Shown piece after piece: positions 36,478 to 45,575 of a stretch of 64,000 nucleotides of DNA. The notes under the pieces were generated by a model. It made no database searches. It saw nothing but the letters and a program-made list of their open reading frames with translations, and was not told where the DNA came from. The translations under genes were made by a program, and so were the position numbers. Source of the DNA: Winogradskyella echinorum (GTDB lineage: Bacteria > Bacteroidota > Bacteroidia > Flavobacteriales > Flavobacteriaceae); contig NZ_JACOQD010000002.1 of assembly GCF_014297365.1 (NCBI RefSeq), positions 434,001 through 498,000 of the forward strand. Direction: 5' to 3'. Numbering within the stretch: the first letter of the stretch is position 1; every line of letters begins with the position of its first letter.

Positions 36478-38007
36478 TTACTTTAAACCATAAGTGTTTA
36501 AAAACAATTCTTCAATTTCAATATCTACATCTTTTAAAAACTGAATTGAAGCTTCAATATCATCATGCAATACTTCGTCTACTTTAATAAAAGGTACAAC
36601 TTTTCGATACTGTTCTAAAAACGACTCTAAAAAGGGTGATGTTTTTAAGGGACTTCTAAACTCTATAGCCTGTGACGCATTCATTAATTCTATAGCAATA
36701 ACACGTTCTACATTTCTAATTAAAGTGTAAGCTTGTGTTGCTGCATTTGCACCCATACTTACATGATCTTCTTGTCCATTAGAAGACACAATTGAATCTA
36801 CACTCGCTGGAGATGCCAATTGTTTATTAGCACTTACAATACTTGCAGCTGTATATTGCGGAATCATAAATCCTGAATTAAGTCCAGGATTATCAACTAA
36901 AAATGCGGGTAAACCTCGCAAACCAGATACTAATTGAAATACACGACGTTCTGATATATTACCAATCTCTGCCATTGCTATTTTTAAATAATCTAACGCC
37001 AAAGCCAAAGGTTGTCCATGAAAATTTCCACCAGAGATAATTAAATCTTCTTCATGAAAAATATTAGGATTATCTGTCACGGAATTGATTTCAGTTAAAA
37101 TCACTTTCTCAACAAAATCTAACGTATCCTTTGTTGCACCATGCACTTGCGGAATACAACGAAATGAATAAGGATCTTGTACATGTTCCTTTTCACGAGT
37201 AATAAGTTCACTTCCTTTTAAAAATTCATTAAAACGTCGAGCTACTTTTCTTTGTCCAGGATGTGGTCTAACCGCATGTACCAAATCATGAAAAGGATCC
37301 AGACGACCATCAAAAGCATCTAACGAAATACTTGCAATAATATCTGCTAAATAAGATGTTTTATGAGACATTAAAAGTAAGTAAACTCCATATGCACTCA
37401 TAAATTGTGTGCCATTTAATAATGCTAATCCTTCTTTAGCTTCAAGCTTTATGGGTTTCCAATTGAATTTCTCTAATATAGTCTCAGCTTCATATTCCTG
37501 ATTATCATGCACCACTTTTCCTTTTCCTAATAACGGCAATGCTAAATGTGCCAAAGGGGCTAAATCACCAGATGCTCCTAAAGAACCTTGTGTAAATACA
37601 AAAGGAAATATATCGTTATTAAAAAAGTCAATTAACCTATTTACGGTTTCTAACTGAACTCCACTATGACCATAACTTAGCGATTGTATCTTTAGAAGTA
37701 ACATAACTTTAACCACAGATTCTGGTACACGATCACCAGTTCCACAAGCATGAGACATAACGAGGTTTTCTTGAAGCTGCGTTAAATCCTTATCCGAAAT
37801 TTTAACATTATATAATGAGCCAAAACCAGTATTGATACCATACATTGGTTTTTTATTATTTGCCAGTTTAGCATCTAAGTACGTTTTACACTTTTTAATG
37901 TTATTTGCAGCGGCTTCTGAAAGTTTTAATTTTTTCTTATCCTTAAAAATATTGTATATCGTTACAATATCTAAAGCTTCAGAAGAAATAGTATGATAAT
38001 TATTCAT
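36478..38007 (-). CDS. hutH: Histidine ammonia-lyase
   Basis: 509 aa. The MIO cofactor is formed from Ala145-Ser146-Gly147 in GSLGASGDLAPLAHLALP. Other family blocks are YGINTGFGSLYNV, GLALLNGTQFMSAYG, VRPHPGQRKVARR, QDPYSFRCIPQVHGA, SGGNFHGQPLALALDY and SNGQEDHVSMGANAA. It deaminates L-histidine to urocanate. No hutU, hutI or hutG gene is adjacent, so the rest of the pathway must lie elsewhere or be absent. Tyrosine or phenylalanine lyases share the fold; histidine is the best guess from the sequence blocks. Confidence 0.92.
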   Translation of the reverse strand: MNNYHTISSEALDIVTIYNIFKDKKKLKLSEAAANNIKKCKTYLDAKLANNKKPMYGINTGFGSLYNVKISDKDLTQLQENLVMSHACGTGDRVPESVVKVMLLLKIQSLSYGHSGVQLETVNRLIDFFNNDIFPFVFTQGSLGASGDLAPLAHLALPLLGKGKVVHDNQEYEAETILEKFNWKPIKLEAKEGLALLNGTQFMSAYGVYLLLMSHKTSYLADIIASISLDAFDGRLDPFHDLVHAVRPHPGQRKVARRFNEFLKGSELITREKEHVQDPYSFRCIPQVHGATKDTLDFVEKVILTEINSVTDNPNIFHEEDLIISGGNFHGQPLALALDYLKIAMAEIGNISERRVFQLVSGLRGLPAFLVDNPGLNSGFMIPQYTAASIVSANKQLASPASVDSIVSSNGQEDHVSMGANAATQAYTLIRNVERVIAIELMNASQAIEFRSPLKTSPFLESFLEQYRKVVPFIKVDEVLHDDIEASIQFLKDVDIEIEELFLNTYGLK

Positions 38008-38084
38008 TTCAGGTTATTAATTGATAATTCAAAATTGAGAAATATTTTGCACTCTACATCATATTGTTAATAATTACTGTAAAC

Positions 38085-38114
38085 TTGAAATTAAGCTTAG
38101 AATGCTTATTTTTG
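38085..38114 (+). promoter_or_regulatory. Promoter of the TlpA-like gene
   Basis: TTG (38085-38087), 19 bp, TATTTTTG (38107-38114): consensus -33/-7 pair, 19 nt before the ATG. Confidence 0.75.
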
Positions 38115-38133
38115 GGCAATAACAAAAAAATTT

Positions 38134-39174
38134 ATGAAAAGATTATTAGCAATTTGTATAGCACTTTCACTATTTGCATGCAAGAAAGAAGAACCTAAGG
38201 ATTATGCAACTATTTCTGGAAAGATTGAAAATGCTCACGAATCCAATATTTTAAGAGTTTTCCAAGGTAGAAACTTTGAAAAATTAATATCTCTTAACGA
38301 CGATGGAACATTTAAAGACACTTTAAAAGTTACAGAGGGAGATTATAATTTTCAGCATGGGAATCAACGAGGTGTTATTTTTCTAAAAAATGATAATGAA
38401 TCTTCATTTAATGCAGACTATACGGATTTTATGAAATCTATAGTTTTTAGCGGTGATGCAGAAGATATAAACAATTTTTCTATACAATCTTTTTTAATTT
38501 CTAATGATCATTTTACTGAAGATTTAGTGGCAAACGGATCTAAAGCTGAATTAGACGAAGCCATTAAAAACTACAAATCAGCATACGAAGACCTAAAGAA
38601 AAAATACAGTGAAATAGATTCTACTCACCTAGCATTAATGGATAAAAATATTGACGGTACGCTAAAACAACTAACCCAATTTATGTCAACTAAATTGGCA
38701 ACACGTTCTGCATTACCAGAAGGGTCGCCTTCACCTATTTTTGAAAATTACGAGAATTTTGCAGGAGGAAACACATCACTTTCAGATTTAAAAGGTAAAT
38801 ATGTTTATATAGATATTTGGGCAACTTGGTGTGGCCCTTGTATTAAAGAAGTGCCATCACTTAAAAAAATTGAAAAACAATATGACGGTAAAAACATAGA
38901 GTTTGTAAGCATTTCTGTAGATGAAGGTCGTGGTTATAAGGGTGATGCTAAGGCAGCTCACTTAGGGTGGAAAAAAATGGTAGCCGAAAAGGAATTAAGC
39001 GGCACACAATTATTTGCTGATAACGGATTTATGTCTGAATTTATACAATCATACCAAATCAATGCTATTCCAAGATTTATATTAATAGATCCTAAAGGAA
39101 ACATTGTAAATGCAGACGCTCCGAGACCATCTAGTCCTCAACTTGTTGAGTTATTTAATACTTTAGAATTATAA
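38134..39174 (+). CDS. TlpA-like thioredoxin-domain lipoprotein
   Basis: 346 aa. Lipoprotein signal (ALSLFAC, Cys16). Residues about 25-110 form a DUF4369-like beta-domain (YATISGKIENAHESNILRVF). The C-terminal half is a TlpA/ResA-type thioredoxin domain with IDIWATWCGPCIKEVPSL, active-site Cys233 and Cys236, and the cis-Pro region INAIPRFILIDPKG. It should be a membrane-anchored periplasmic thiol-disulfide reductant. This architecture is common in Bacteroidota; the partner is unknown. Own promoter, and a shared terminator with the nnr gene. Confidence 0.9.
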   Translation: MKRLLAICIALSLFACKKEEPKDYATISGKIENAHESNILRVFQGRNFEKLISLNDDGTFKDTLKVTEGDYNFQHGNQRGVIFLKNDNESSFNADYTDFMKSIVFSGDAEDINNFSIQSFLISNDHFTEDLVANGSKAELDEAIKNYKSAYEDLKKKYSEIDSTHLALMDKNIDGTLKQLTQFMSTKLATRSALPEGSPSPIFENYENFAGGNTSLSDLKGKYVYIDIWATWCGPCIKEVPSLKKIEKQYDGKNIEFVSISVDEGRGYKGDAKAAHLGWKKMVAEKELSGTQLFADNGFMSEFIQSYQINAIPRFILIDPKGNIVNADAPRPSSPQLVELFNTLEL

Positions 39175-39192
39175 TTAATAATAACGATATAT

Positions 39193-39224
39193 AAAAAAGC
39201 CTTCATCTTTGAAGGCTTTTTTTT
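39193..39224. terminator. Bidirectional terminator
   Basis: AAAAAAGCCTTCA tctt TGAAGGCTTTTTTTT between the convergent TlpA-like and NAD(P)HX repair genes. Confidence 0.93.
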
Positions 39225-39225
39225 A

Positions 39226-40779
39226 TTACTTTTCTTGTTGTTCCTCCTCTTGTGGTTGCTCTGGCTGCTTAAATAAATCTATATAAGCTTCACCCATAGT
39301 ATCAATAATATGACTTGCAATTAAGCTTTGATAACCATAATCTTCTAATGAAATATCTGCGGATTTACCATGCAAGTAAACTCCAAAAATAGTAGCTGCC
39401 AAAGGCTCGTATCCTTGAGCTATTAATCCCGAAATAATTCCTGTTAAAACATCGCCACTTCCAGCCGTTGCCATACCAGGATTTCCTGTAGTATTTACAT
39501 ACAACTTATCGTTATAAACCGTAATAGAGTTTGCACCTTTAATTAATACAATCACCTTATACTTCTTTGAAAACGCTTTTACTTTTTTCAGTTTATCAAA
39601 ATCATCAGACCACTTCCCTATTAATCGCTCTAATTCTTTAGGATGTGGAGTTAATACAGTTTGTTCTGGCAATAATTTTAGTAATGTTTTCTTTTTTGAA
39701 AGTAGATTTAAACCGTCAGCATCGATTACCAATGGTAATTTGTTTTTCTTTAAAAATGCTTCAAAAGCCTTTGCAGTTTCATCAGTTGTTCCTATACCTA
39801 CTCCAACACCAATTACTGTTGGTTCTATATCAAAGTTTATCTGGGTAATATTATTTTCATTATCATCTGTAATTACCATCACTTCTGGTAAAGCAGCTTG
39901 CATACTATTATAGCCGCATTTTGGGATATAAGCCGTTACCAAACCTGCACCAGAACTTAAAGCCGCTCTACTTGCTAAATTTACAGCACCTATTTTTCCA
40001 TAACTTCCACCTAAAATTAATACATGCCCAAAGTCACCTTTGTGCGAAAATTTTTGTCGAGGTTTATAAAGTGGTAAAACTTCAAATTTAGATATGAGTT
40101 CTACTTCTGTTTCCGTTTGTATTAAATAATCTCTATCAATACCAATATCTAAAGCTTCCCATTGAATGGTATATTTAGCCGTTTCTGGTAAAAAGAAAAC
40201 CAGCTTAGGTGATTGAAAACTTAAGGTATAGTTAGCATGAACTACGGCATTTTCATCCTCAACCGCTTTGTCAGAGTACAAACCTGATGGAATATCTACC
40301 GCCAAAGTAAATGCTTTAGATGCTCTCCATCTTTGAAATAGTTCTTGTACCCAATCATTAGGTAATCGATTTAAACCAATACCGAAAACAGCATCAACAA
40401 TGATATCTTTTTCATCTATTACAATTTCAGAAAAGTCTGCACCACAACTTAACATAATTGGCCAATTCTTTGTAGTATCCTTTATGCGATCGTAATTAAT
40501 AAGAAAATCTTTAGACCGTTTATCACTACAGTTTACTATATATGTTACAACATTATAACCATGTGTTATTAAGTGCCTTGCCAAAACCAGACCATCACCA
40601 CCATTATTACCTATACCACAAAAAACATGAACTGGCACTTGGGCTCCTTGCATACGACTATGAATCCAATTAAAGATTTGAGTACCTGCACGCTCCATTA
40701 AATCGGTTGATGATATATTTTGACGTTCTGTTGTTAACCTATCTCCTTCGTAAATTTGCTCTTTGGAAAATATCTTCAT
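39226..40779 (-). CDS. nnr: Bifunctional NAD(P)H-hydrate epimerase / ADP-dependent dehydratase
   Basis: 517 aa. N-terminal YjeF epimerase domain (MERAGTQIFNWI; VHVFCGIGNNGGDGLVLARH; DAVFGIGLNR) and C-terminal ribokinase-like dehydratase domain (GHVLILGGSYGKIGAVNLA; VIDADGLNLLS; TVLTPHPKELERLIG; GNPGMATAGSGDVLTGIISG). Together they repair hydrated, inactive NAD(P)H. The fused form is standard in bacteria. The C-terminus has a Gln/Glu-rich tail (QPEQPQEEEQQEK). It stands alone, divergent from the GNAT gene. Confidence 0.95.
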   Translation of the reverse strand: MKIFSKEQIYEGDRLTTERQNISSTDLMERAGTQIFNWIHSRMQGAQVPVHVFCGIGNNGGDGLVLARHLITHGYNVVTYIVNCSDKRSKDFLINYDRIKDTTKNWPIMLSCGADFSEIVIDEKDIIVDAVFGIGLNRLPNDWVQELFQRWRASKAFTLAVDIPSGLYSDKAVEDENAVVHANYTLSFQSPKLVFFLPETAKYTIQWEALDIGIDRDYLIQTETEVELISKFEVLPLYKPRQKFSHKGDFGHVLILGGSYGKIGAVNLASRAALSSGAGLVTAYIPKCGYNSMQAALPEVMVITDDNENNITQINFDIEPTVIGVGVGIGTTDETAKAFEAFLKKNKLPLVIDADGLNLLSKKKTLLKLLPEQTVLTPHPKELERLIGKWSDDFDKLKKVKAFSKKYKVIVLIKGANSITVYNDKLYVNTTGNPGMATAGSGDVLTGIISGLIAQGYEPLAATIFGVYLHGKSADISLEDYGYQSLIASHIIDTMGEAYIDLFKQPEQPQEEEQQEK

Positions 40780-40858
40780 GCAATAATTCTATAAAATGAA
40801 TGTGTTTTGTCCCGTAAAAATAATACATTTAATATATAAAAATATCCCCTTTTGCTAA

Positions 40859-41392
40859 ATGTCTAAGTACAAACCATTCTCAACGCAAAGACTCATCATT
40901 AGACCAGTCACTATTAAAGATGCTCCGTTTATTTTAGAATTAATGAATACACCAAAATGGATAAAATATATTGGAGAGCGTCATGTAAAAACCGTTGAAA
41001 AGGCCGAAGCTTATATTAAAGAAAAAGCATTTCCTCAACTTGAAAAACATGGATATACCAATAATGTTATTATAAGAAAAGAGGATAACACAAAACTTGG
41101 CACTTGTGGCTTATATCACAGAGAGGGCAAAGAAGATCCTGATATTGGCTTTGCATTTCTACCTAATAATGAAGGTAAAGGCTATGCCTTTGAAGCAAAC
41201 AATAAATTAATGCATGTCGCTAAAGAAAATTATGGCTTAACCGAATTAAGTGCATTTACATTAGAGGATAACAAATCTTCTAGAAAATTATTAGAACGTT
41301 TAGGCTTTAAATTACTAGGTATAGGTAACTTACCAAATAATGATGAGGACTTATTACACTACCATAGAGTTTTAGATTTTAATAATAAATAG
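40859..41392 (+). CDS. GNAT-family N-acetyltransferase (RimJ/RimL-like)
   Basis: 177 aa. The opening FSTQRLIIRPVTIKDAPFIL and the later DIGFAFLPNNEGKGYAFEAN (acetyl-CoA loop region) and ELSAFTLEDNKSSRKLLERLGF are the standard pattern of RimJ/RimL-type acetyltransferases. The acceptor, a protein N-terminus or a small molecule, is not evident. It is followed within a few bases by a membrane-protein gene and a secreted-protein gene, perhaps one transcript. Confidence 0.9.
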   Translation: MSKYKPFSTQRLIIRPVTIKDAPFILELMNTPKWIKYIGERHVKTVEKAEAYIKEKAFPQLEKHGYTNNVIIRKEDNTKLGTCGLYHREGKEDPDIGFAFLPNNEGKGYAFEANNKLMHVAKENYGLTELSAFTLEDNKSSRKLLERLGFKLLGIGNLPNNDEDLLHYHRVLDFNNK

Positions 41393-41396
41393 GGTT

Positions 41397-41891
41397 GTGC
41401 TCAATATCAAAAAAATATTTAAAAATTTTAATTTAAGATTAGTAGTTCTAGAATGTATCTCCTTAGTTTTTATAATTAGCGGGATAAAACGATTTTATAT
41501 TGCATATAATGGAAAACTATACGATGTTTTAATGAATAAAGATTGGGAAAAACATGAATTAATAAATAATTCGTCAATTTCTGAATTATTTGTGAATGAA
41601 ATATATTGGTTTTTAACAACGTTGTTAATTAGTATTTTAGTTATTGCACTTATAAACTGGAGAAATAAATTTGGACAAATAAACTCAATTGCGGTCATCA
41701 TAATTACTTTAGGAATTTCTTCGACTGAATTTTACTCATCAGGATTTATAAACCGATATCTAAATTATTTTTGTGGAATATTTGCGGAAGGCTATGGAAT
41801 GGCTTTTTTAGTTGGTGGCTCAATTATATTATTAGTTGGAATTTTGATTTTATGGAAAACCATTACACTGCATAAAAAAACAAAGCATTAA
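41397..41891 (+). CDS. Four-helix integral membrane protein of unknown function
   Basis: 164 aa if the GTG at 41397 is the start; no ATG is in frame until well inside the first segment, so the start is uncertain. Four hydrophobic stretches are seen: LVVLECISLVFIISGI, FLTTLLISILVIALI, SIAVIIITLGISST and MAFLVGGSIILLVGILIL. I do not recognise a family. It is tightly packed between the GNAT gene (4 bp) and the next gene (2 bp), which supports it being real. Confidence 0.6.
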   Translation: MLNIKKIFKNFNLRLVVLECISLVFIISGIKRFYIAYNGKLYDVLMNKDWEKHELINNSSISELFVNEIYWFLTTLLISILVIALINWRNKFGQINSIAVIIITLGISSTEFYSSGFINRYLNYFCGIFAEGYGMAFLVGGSIILLVGILILWKTITLHKKTKH

Positions 41892-41893
41892 CA

Positions 41894-42766
41894 ATGACAA
41901 AATTCATTAATTTTACCTTCCTTTCTTTATTTATAGTTCTTAATGGTTTTTCGCAACAACTAACTTTAGAAACAGGCTTAGATGCTTCAGTTAATGAAAC
42001 TTCCGGATTGCTTTATCTTAACAAAACGCTTATTACACATAATGATTCTGGTAATACTAATCAATTATTCGATATAGATACTTTAACTGGTGCTGTTACA
42101 AGAACGGTAACCATCAGCAATGCCAAAAATGTAGATTGGGAAGATCTTACACATGATGACACCTTTATCTATATAGGCGATTTTGGAAACAATAATGGTA
42201 ACAGGACAGATTTAAAAATCTATCGCATTTCCATTGACGATTATTTTAATAAGACCTCTGTAACTGCAGATGTTATTAACTTTAGTTACAGTAATCAAAC
42301 AGTTTTTAAGTCAAAACCCTTTAACACAGAATTTGATGCCGAAGCCTTAATACATTACAATGATAATCTCTATATATTTTCGAAAAATTGGAGAGATGAT
42401 ATAACTCATATTTACAAACTCTCTAAACTTCCAGGAACTTATAATATTTCTACAATAGATTCCATTGAAACCGAAGGTCTTATTTCTGGTGCTAGTTATA
42501 ATGCACGCAGTGATAGCATTATACTTTGTGGTTATGGTGATGGTGCTTTTATTATTGAATTAAAAGGATATAGCGAAGGTTTGTTTTCTAATGGTTCTAT
42601 AGATCGGATTTCTATTACCCAACCTGAAAATTATTCGGCACAGATAGAAGCAATTATTCCTATTAACGCTAATGAATATTATTTGTCAGCTGAAAAAAGT
42701 TTATCAAATGCGCCTTCAGGATTATTTAGATTTAATACTTCAATTTTAAAAAATAAAGAAGATTAA
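41894..42766 (+). CDS. Secreted protein, beta-propeller-like, unknown function
   Basis: 290 aa. Signal peptide (MTKFINFTFLSLFIVLNGFSQ). The body has repeated short blocks of the kind DTLTGAVTRTVTI, DDTFIYIGDFGNN and YNDNLYIFSKNWRD, suggesting a small beta-propeller with exposed loops. Related proteins often carry a T9SS tail, but this one ends SILKNKED without one. No catalytic motif was recognised. Third in a packed group with the GNAT and membrane-protein genes. Confidence 0.7.
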   Translation: MTKFINFTFLSLFIVLNGFSQQLTLETGLDASVNETSGLLYLNKTLITHNDSGNTNQLFDIDTLTGAVTRTVTISNAKNVDWEDLTHDDTFIYIGDFGNNNGNRTDLKIYRISIDDYFNKTSVTADVINFSYSNQTVFKSKPFNTEFDAEALIHYNDNLYIFSKNWRDDITHIYKLSKLPGTYNISTIDSIETEGLISGASYNARSDSIILCGYGDGAFIIELKGYSEGLFSNGSIDRISITQPENYSAQIEAIIPINANEYYLSAEKSLSNAPSGLFRFNTSILKNKED

Positions 42767-42825
42767 TTTGAAGATTCTTATTCGAGATTTGATTTTGCTC
42801 AACTTTTTTTATTAACGAATATTAT

Positions 42826-42850
42826 AGATGCTGAACTTGTATCAGAATCT
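42826..42850. repeat. Short imperfect palindrome, possible remnant of an intergenic repeat
   Basis: AGATGCTGA / TCAGAATCT (one mismatched pair) with a 7-nt loop lies between two convergent genes. It resembles degenerate CTGAA-CAAG-TTCAG type repeats found between flavobacterial genes. There is no T-run, so it is a poor terminator. Confidence 0.4.
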
Positions 42851-42878
42851 CATATAATTTTAAACGTTCAATTAAAAT

Positions 42879-43886
42879 TTACCCTAAAATCCTAACCAAC
42901 AATTCCTTTAGTAAATCACCTTGAGGTACAGCATTAGAACCAACACCTTTACCTTTTACATCAAACTCACGCAATAACCCAATTACAGAACTTACTTTTT
43001 TCATCGGATAGTTTCGAGCTGCTGTTAAATACTCATTCACAAAATAGGGATTCACTCTTAAAGCTGAAGCCACACTCCTAGGATTTTTATCGTGCATACC
43101 ATGAAGATGTAATAACTGCGAAAAAAAACTAAACAGCAACGATACTGTAACAACCATAGGATTGTCCTTAGGATTGTCTGCAAAATACTTTGCTATTTTA
43201 TGAGCTTTTACCACATTGCGCTCACCAACCGCTTTTCTTAGCTCAAAATTATTGTAATCCTTACTAATACCTATATTTTCTTCAATATGTTCTGGTGTAA
43301 TTTGTGTGCCTTTTGGTAATACAATTTTAAGTTTATTAAGTTCATTATTAACCTTACTTAAATCTGTACCTAAAAATTCTACAAGCATTTGAGCTGCCTT
43401 TGGCGAAATATCATATCCTTGCCCTTTTAGCACACGTCTTATCCAATCTGGCACTTGATTATCATAAAGCTTTTTACTTTCAAAAACAACTCCACCATTT
43501 TTGTTTATTGCTTTATATAAAGCTTTACGCTTATCAATTTTTTTGTACTTATAATTAACCACCAAAACTGTAGTTGGCTGCGGATTGTCTGCGTATTGCG
43601 CTAATTTTTCAATCGTTCTGCTTAAATCTTGAGCCTCCTTAACAATCACTACTTGTCGCTCTGCCATCATTGGATATCGTTTGGCATTACTCACAATATC
43701 ATCAATAGATACATCACGACCATACAAAACCATCTGATTGAAACCCTTTTCAGCTTCATCTAACACATTATCTTCAATAAAATCTGAAATCTTATCAATA
43801 TAATAAGCTTCTTCTCCCATTAAAAAATAGATAGGCTTAAGGTCTCCCTTTTTTATTGCTGCAACAAGTTGTTTTACGTCGTCCAA
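42879..43886 (-). CDS. holA: DNA polymerase III delta subunit
   Basis: 335 aa. KGDLKPIYFLMGEEAYYIDKI at the N-terminus, AQDLSRTIEKLAQYADNP, and the C-terminal collar helices (VSLLFSFFSQLLHLHGM; YLTAARNYPMKKVSSVIGLL) match HolA, which opens the sliding clamp in the clamp loader. The start codon is TTG at 43884-43886: homologues begin at this Met-Asp-Asp-Val-Lys position and no in-frame ATG precedes it. Three copies of GGAATTT occur just upstream on its strand. It is divergent from the HsdR-N-like gene, which also starts with TTG. Confidence 0.92.
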   Translation of the reverse strand: MDDVKQLVAAIKKGDLKPIYFLMGEEAYYIDKISDFIEDNVLDEAEKGFNQMVLYGRDVSIDDIVSNAKRYPMMAERQVVIVKEAQDLSRTIEKLAQYADNPQPTTVLVVNYKYKKIDKRKALYKAINKNGGVVFESKKLYDNQVPDWIRRVLKGQGYDISPKAAQMLVEFLGTDLSKVNNELNKLKIVLPKGTQITPEHIEENIGISKDYNNFELRKAVGERNVVKAHKIAKYFADNPKDNPMVVTVSLLFSFFSQLLHLHGMHDKNPRSVASALRVNPYFVNEYLTAARNYPMKKVSSVIGLLREFDVKGKGVGSNAVPQGDLLKELLVRILG

Positions 43887-43894
43887 ATTATCAA

Positions 43895-43923
43895 AAATTC
43901 CAAAAATTTAAATTCCAAATTCC
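43895..43923 (-). repeat. Three GGAATTT repeats upstream of holA
   Basis: On the minus strand GGAATTT occurs at 43917-43923, 43910-43916 and 43895-43901, just upstream of the holA TTG start. The first two copies are directly abutting. It could be a regulator site or simple-sequence drift; I cannot tell. Confidence 0.4.
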
Positions 43924-43974
43924 AATGCAAATCAATAAGATTAATACTCATTTTTAGATTTTGGGATTTGAAAA

Positions 43975-44005
43975 TTGTGATTTGCCGTATTCTACATTAA
44001 ATTTG
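43975..44005 (+). promoter_or_regulatory. Promoter of the HsdR-N-like gene
   Basis: TTG (43975-43977), 20 bp, TAAATTTG (43998-44005), consensus match. Transcription would begin around 44012, leaving about 11 nt before the TTG start at 44023. Confidence 0.7.
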
Positions 44006-44022
44006 ATGAAAAATTAAGAATA

Positions 44023-44478
44023 TTGCCTTTGCAAGACCTCAACTTTCCAAAGTTTGAATACCGTTTCAAAAGTACAGAAAATAAAGTTTCTATTTTTGAT
44101 GTAATTCGGAAAAAATTCATCATTCTACAACCTGAAGAATGGGTGCGACAACATTGCGTGCATTATTTAATTAACGAGAAGAAATACCCTAAGTCGTTAA
44201 TTAATGTTGAAAAAGAATTGACCATAAATGGCTTAAAAAAACGTTATGACATAGTTATATTTAATACAGATGGTAGTATTTATTTAATCGTAGAATGCAA
44301 ATCACATAAAATTACGATTGACCAAACTACCTTCGATCAAATAGCACGTTACAACTTAACTCTAAATGCCACGTATTTAATGGTAACCAACGGTTTAAAT
44401 CACTATTATTGTGAAATGGATATGAAAGCAGAACGTTATACCTTTTTAAAGACGATTCCAAATTACTCAAAAGACTAA
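44023..44478 (+). CDS. Stand-alone HsdR N-terminal-like nuclease domain protein
   Basis: 151 aa. The domain resembles the N-terminal nuclease fold of type I restriction R subunits: PEEWVRQHCVHYLINEKKYP, NGLKKRYDIVIFNTDGSI and YLIVECKSHKITIDQTTFDQ, containing the D...(E)xK-like Asp and Glu-Cys-Lys. There is no helicase part and no HsdM/HsdS nearby, so it is not a restriction system. The start is TTG at 44023 (or TTG at 44029); no ATG is in frame. Similar small proteins sit near holA in other Bacteroidota, so it may be a housekeeping nuclease or DNA-binding protein. It directly abuts the glycosyltransferase gene. Confidence 0.8.
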   Translation: MPLQDLNFPKFEYRFKSTENKVSIFDVIRKKFIILQPEEWVRQHCVHYLINEKKYPKSLINVEKELTINGLKKRYDIVIFNTDGSIYLIVECKSHKITIDQTTFDQIARYNLTLNATYLMVTNGLNHYYCEMDMKAERYTFLKTIPNYSKD

Positions 44479-45471
44479 ATGTTACAAATTAAAGATATAG
44501 CAGTTGTAATTTTAAACTGGAATGGCAAAGCCTTACTCCAGCAGTTTTTACCATCAGTAATTAAACATTCTAATGATGCTATAATTTATGTTGCTGATAA
44601 TGCTTCTACTGATGATTCTGTTGCATATATTTCTAAACATTATCCGACTGTAAGATTAATTCAGAATAAATTAAATGGTGGTTATGCTAAAGGTTATAAT
44701 GATGCACTAAAACAAGTTGAAGAACCTCTTCTCTGCCTATTAAATAGTGATATTGAAGTTACAGCAAATTGGTTGCAACCTATTTTAGAAGTATTTAATA
44801 AAGACGCTAATACAGCCATTATTCAGCCAAAAATTTTAGATTATAAAAACAAAGCTTTTTTTGAATATGCTGGTGCAGCTGGTGGTTTTATAGACAAATA
44901 TGGTTATCCATATTGTCGAGGACGTATTTTCAATACCATTGAAGAAGATAAGGGGCAATACAATGACATTAAAGACATTTTTTGGGCTTCTGGTGCTTGT
45001 TTTTTTATTAGAAATACTGTTTTTAAAAACCTAAATGGTTTCGACGAAAGTTATTTTGCGCATATGGAAGAGATTGATTTGTGTTGGCGCGCATTTAATA
45101 GCAATTACAATACAAAATATGTAGGTTTATCAACGGTTTATCATGTTGGTGGTGCAACGCTGAATAATACAAATCCTAAAAAAACCTATCTTAATTTTAG
45201 AAATAGTCTCTTAACACTTGTAAAAAATACCGACACAAATGTTTTTATTAAAGCTGTTATTAGAATGAAATTAGATGGTGTTGCAGCTTTCCGGTTCTTA
45301 TTACAGCTAAAACCATTACACTTTTTTGCTATTTTTAAAGCGCATTTATCTTTCTATAAAAATTTAAGCAAAATTTTAAGACAACGCAAACAACTGTCAA
45401 AGCGAGGAAATTATTATAAAACCACCTCTATTGTTTGGTCTTATTTTATTAAAAACATAACAAAATTCTAA
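44479..45471 (+). CDS. Family 2 glycosyltransferase
   Basis: 330 aa. GT-A fold motifs: DIAVVILNWNGKALLQQFLP, YVADNASTDDSVAYI, LNGGYAKGYNDAL, LLNSDIEVTANWLQ (DxD-like Asp) and FDESYFAHMEEIDLCWRAF, as in rhamnosyl/glycosyl transferases of the WbbL type. C-terminal amphipathic/hydrophobic region. It probably adds a sugar to a cell-surface polysaccharide or lipid. The ATG directly follows the stop of the HsdR-N-like gene, implying one transcript. Acceptor and donor are unknown. Confidence 0.9.
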   Translation: MLQIKDIAVVILNWNGKALLQQFLPSVIKHSNDAIIYVADNASTDDSVAYISKHYPTVRLIQNKLNGGYAKGYNDALKQVEEPLLCLLNSDIEVTANWLQPILEVFNKDANTAIIQPKILDYKNKAFFEYAGAAGGFIDKYGYPYCRGRIFNTIEEDKGQYNDIKDIFWASGACFFIRNTVFKNLNGFDESYFAHMEEIDLCWRAFNSNYNTKYVGLSTVYHVGGATLNNTNPKKTYLNFRNSLLTLVKNTDTNVFIKAVIRMKLDGVAAFRFLLQLKPLHFFAIFKAHLSFYKNLSKILRQRKQLSKRGNYYKTTSIVWSYFIKNITKF

Positions 45472-45575
45472 TTGTTCATAAAACTGTTAAAGTTTTTGTT
45501 AATCCATGTTTAGACAATTCTTCTTTTCTATAATTTTGAATTGTTGTAAATAACAGTTTAACTAAAAATGAATTT

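Noticed and set aside
44023..44478. Type I restriction system
   Set aside because: Only the HsdR N-terminal-like domain is present; no helicase, HsdM or HsdS genes are nearby.
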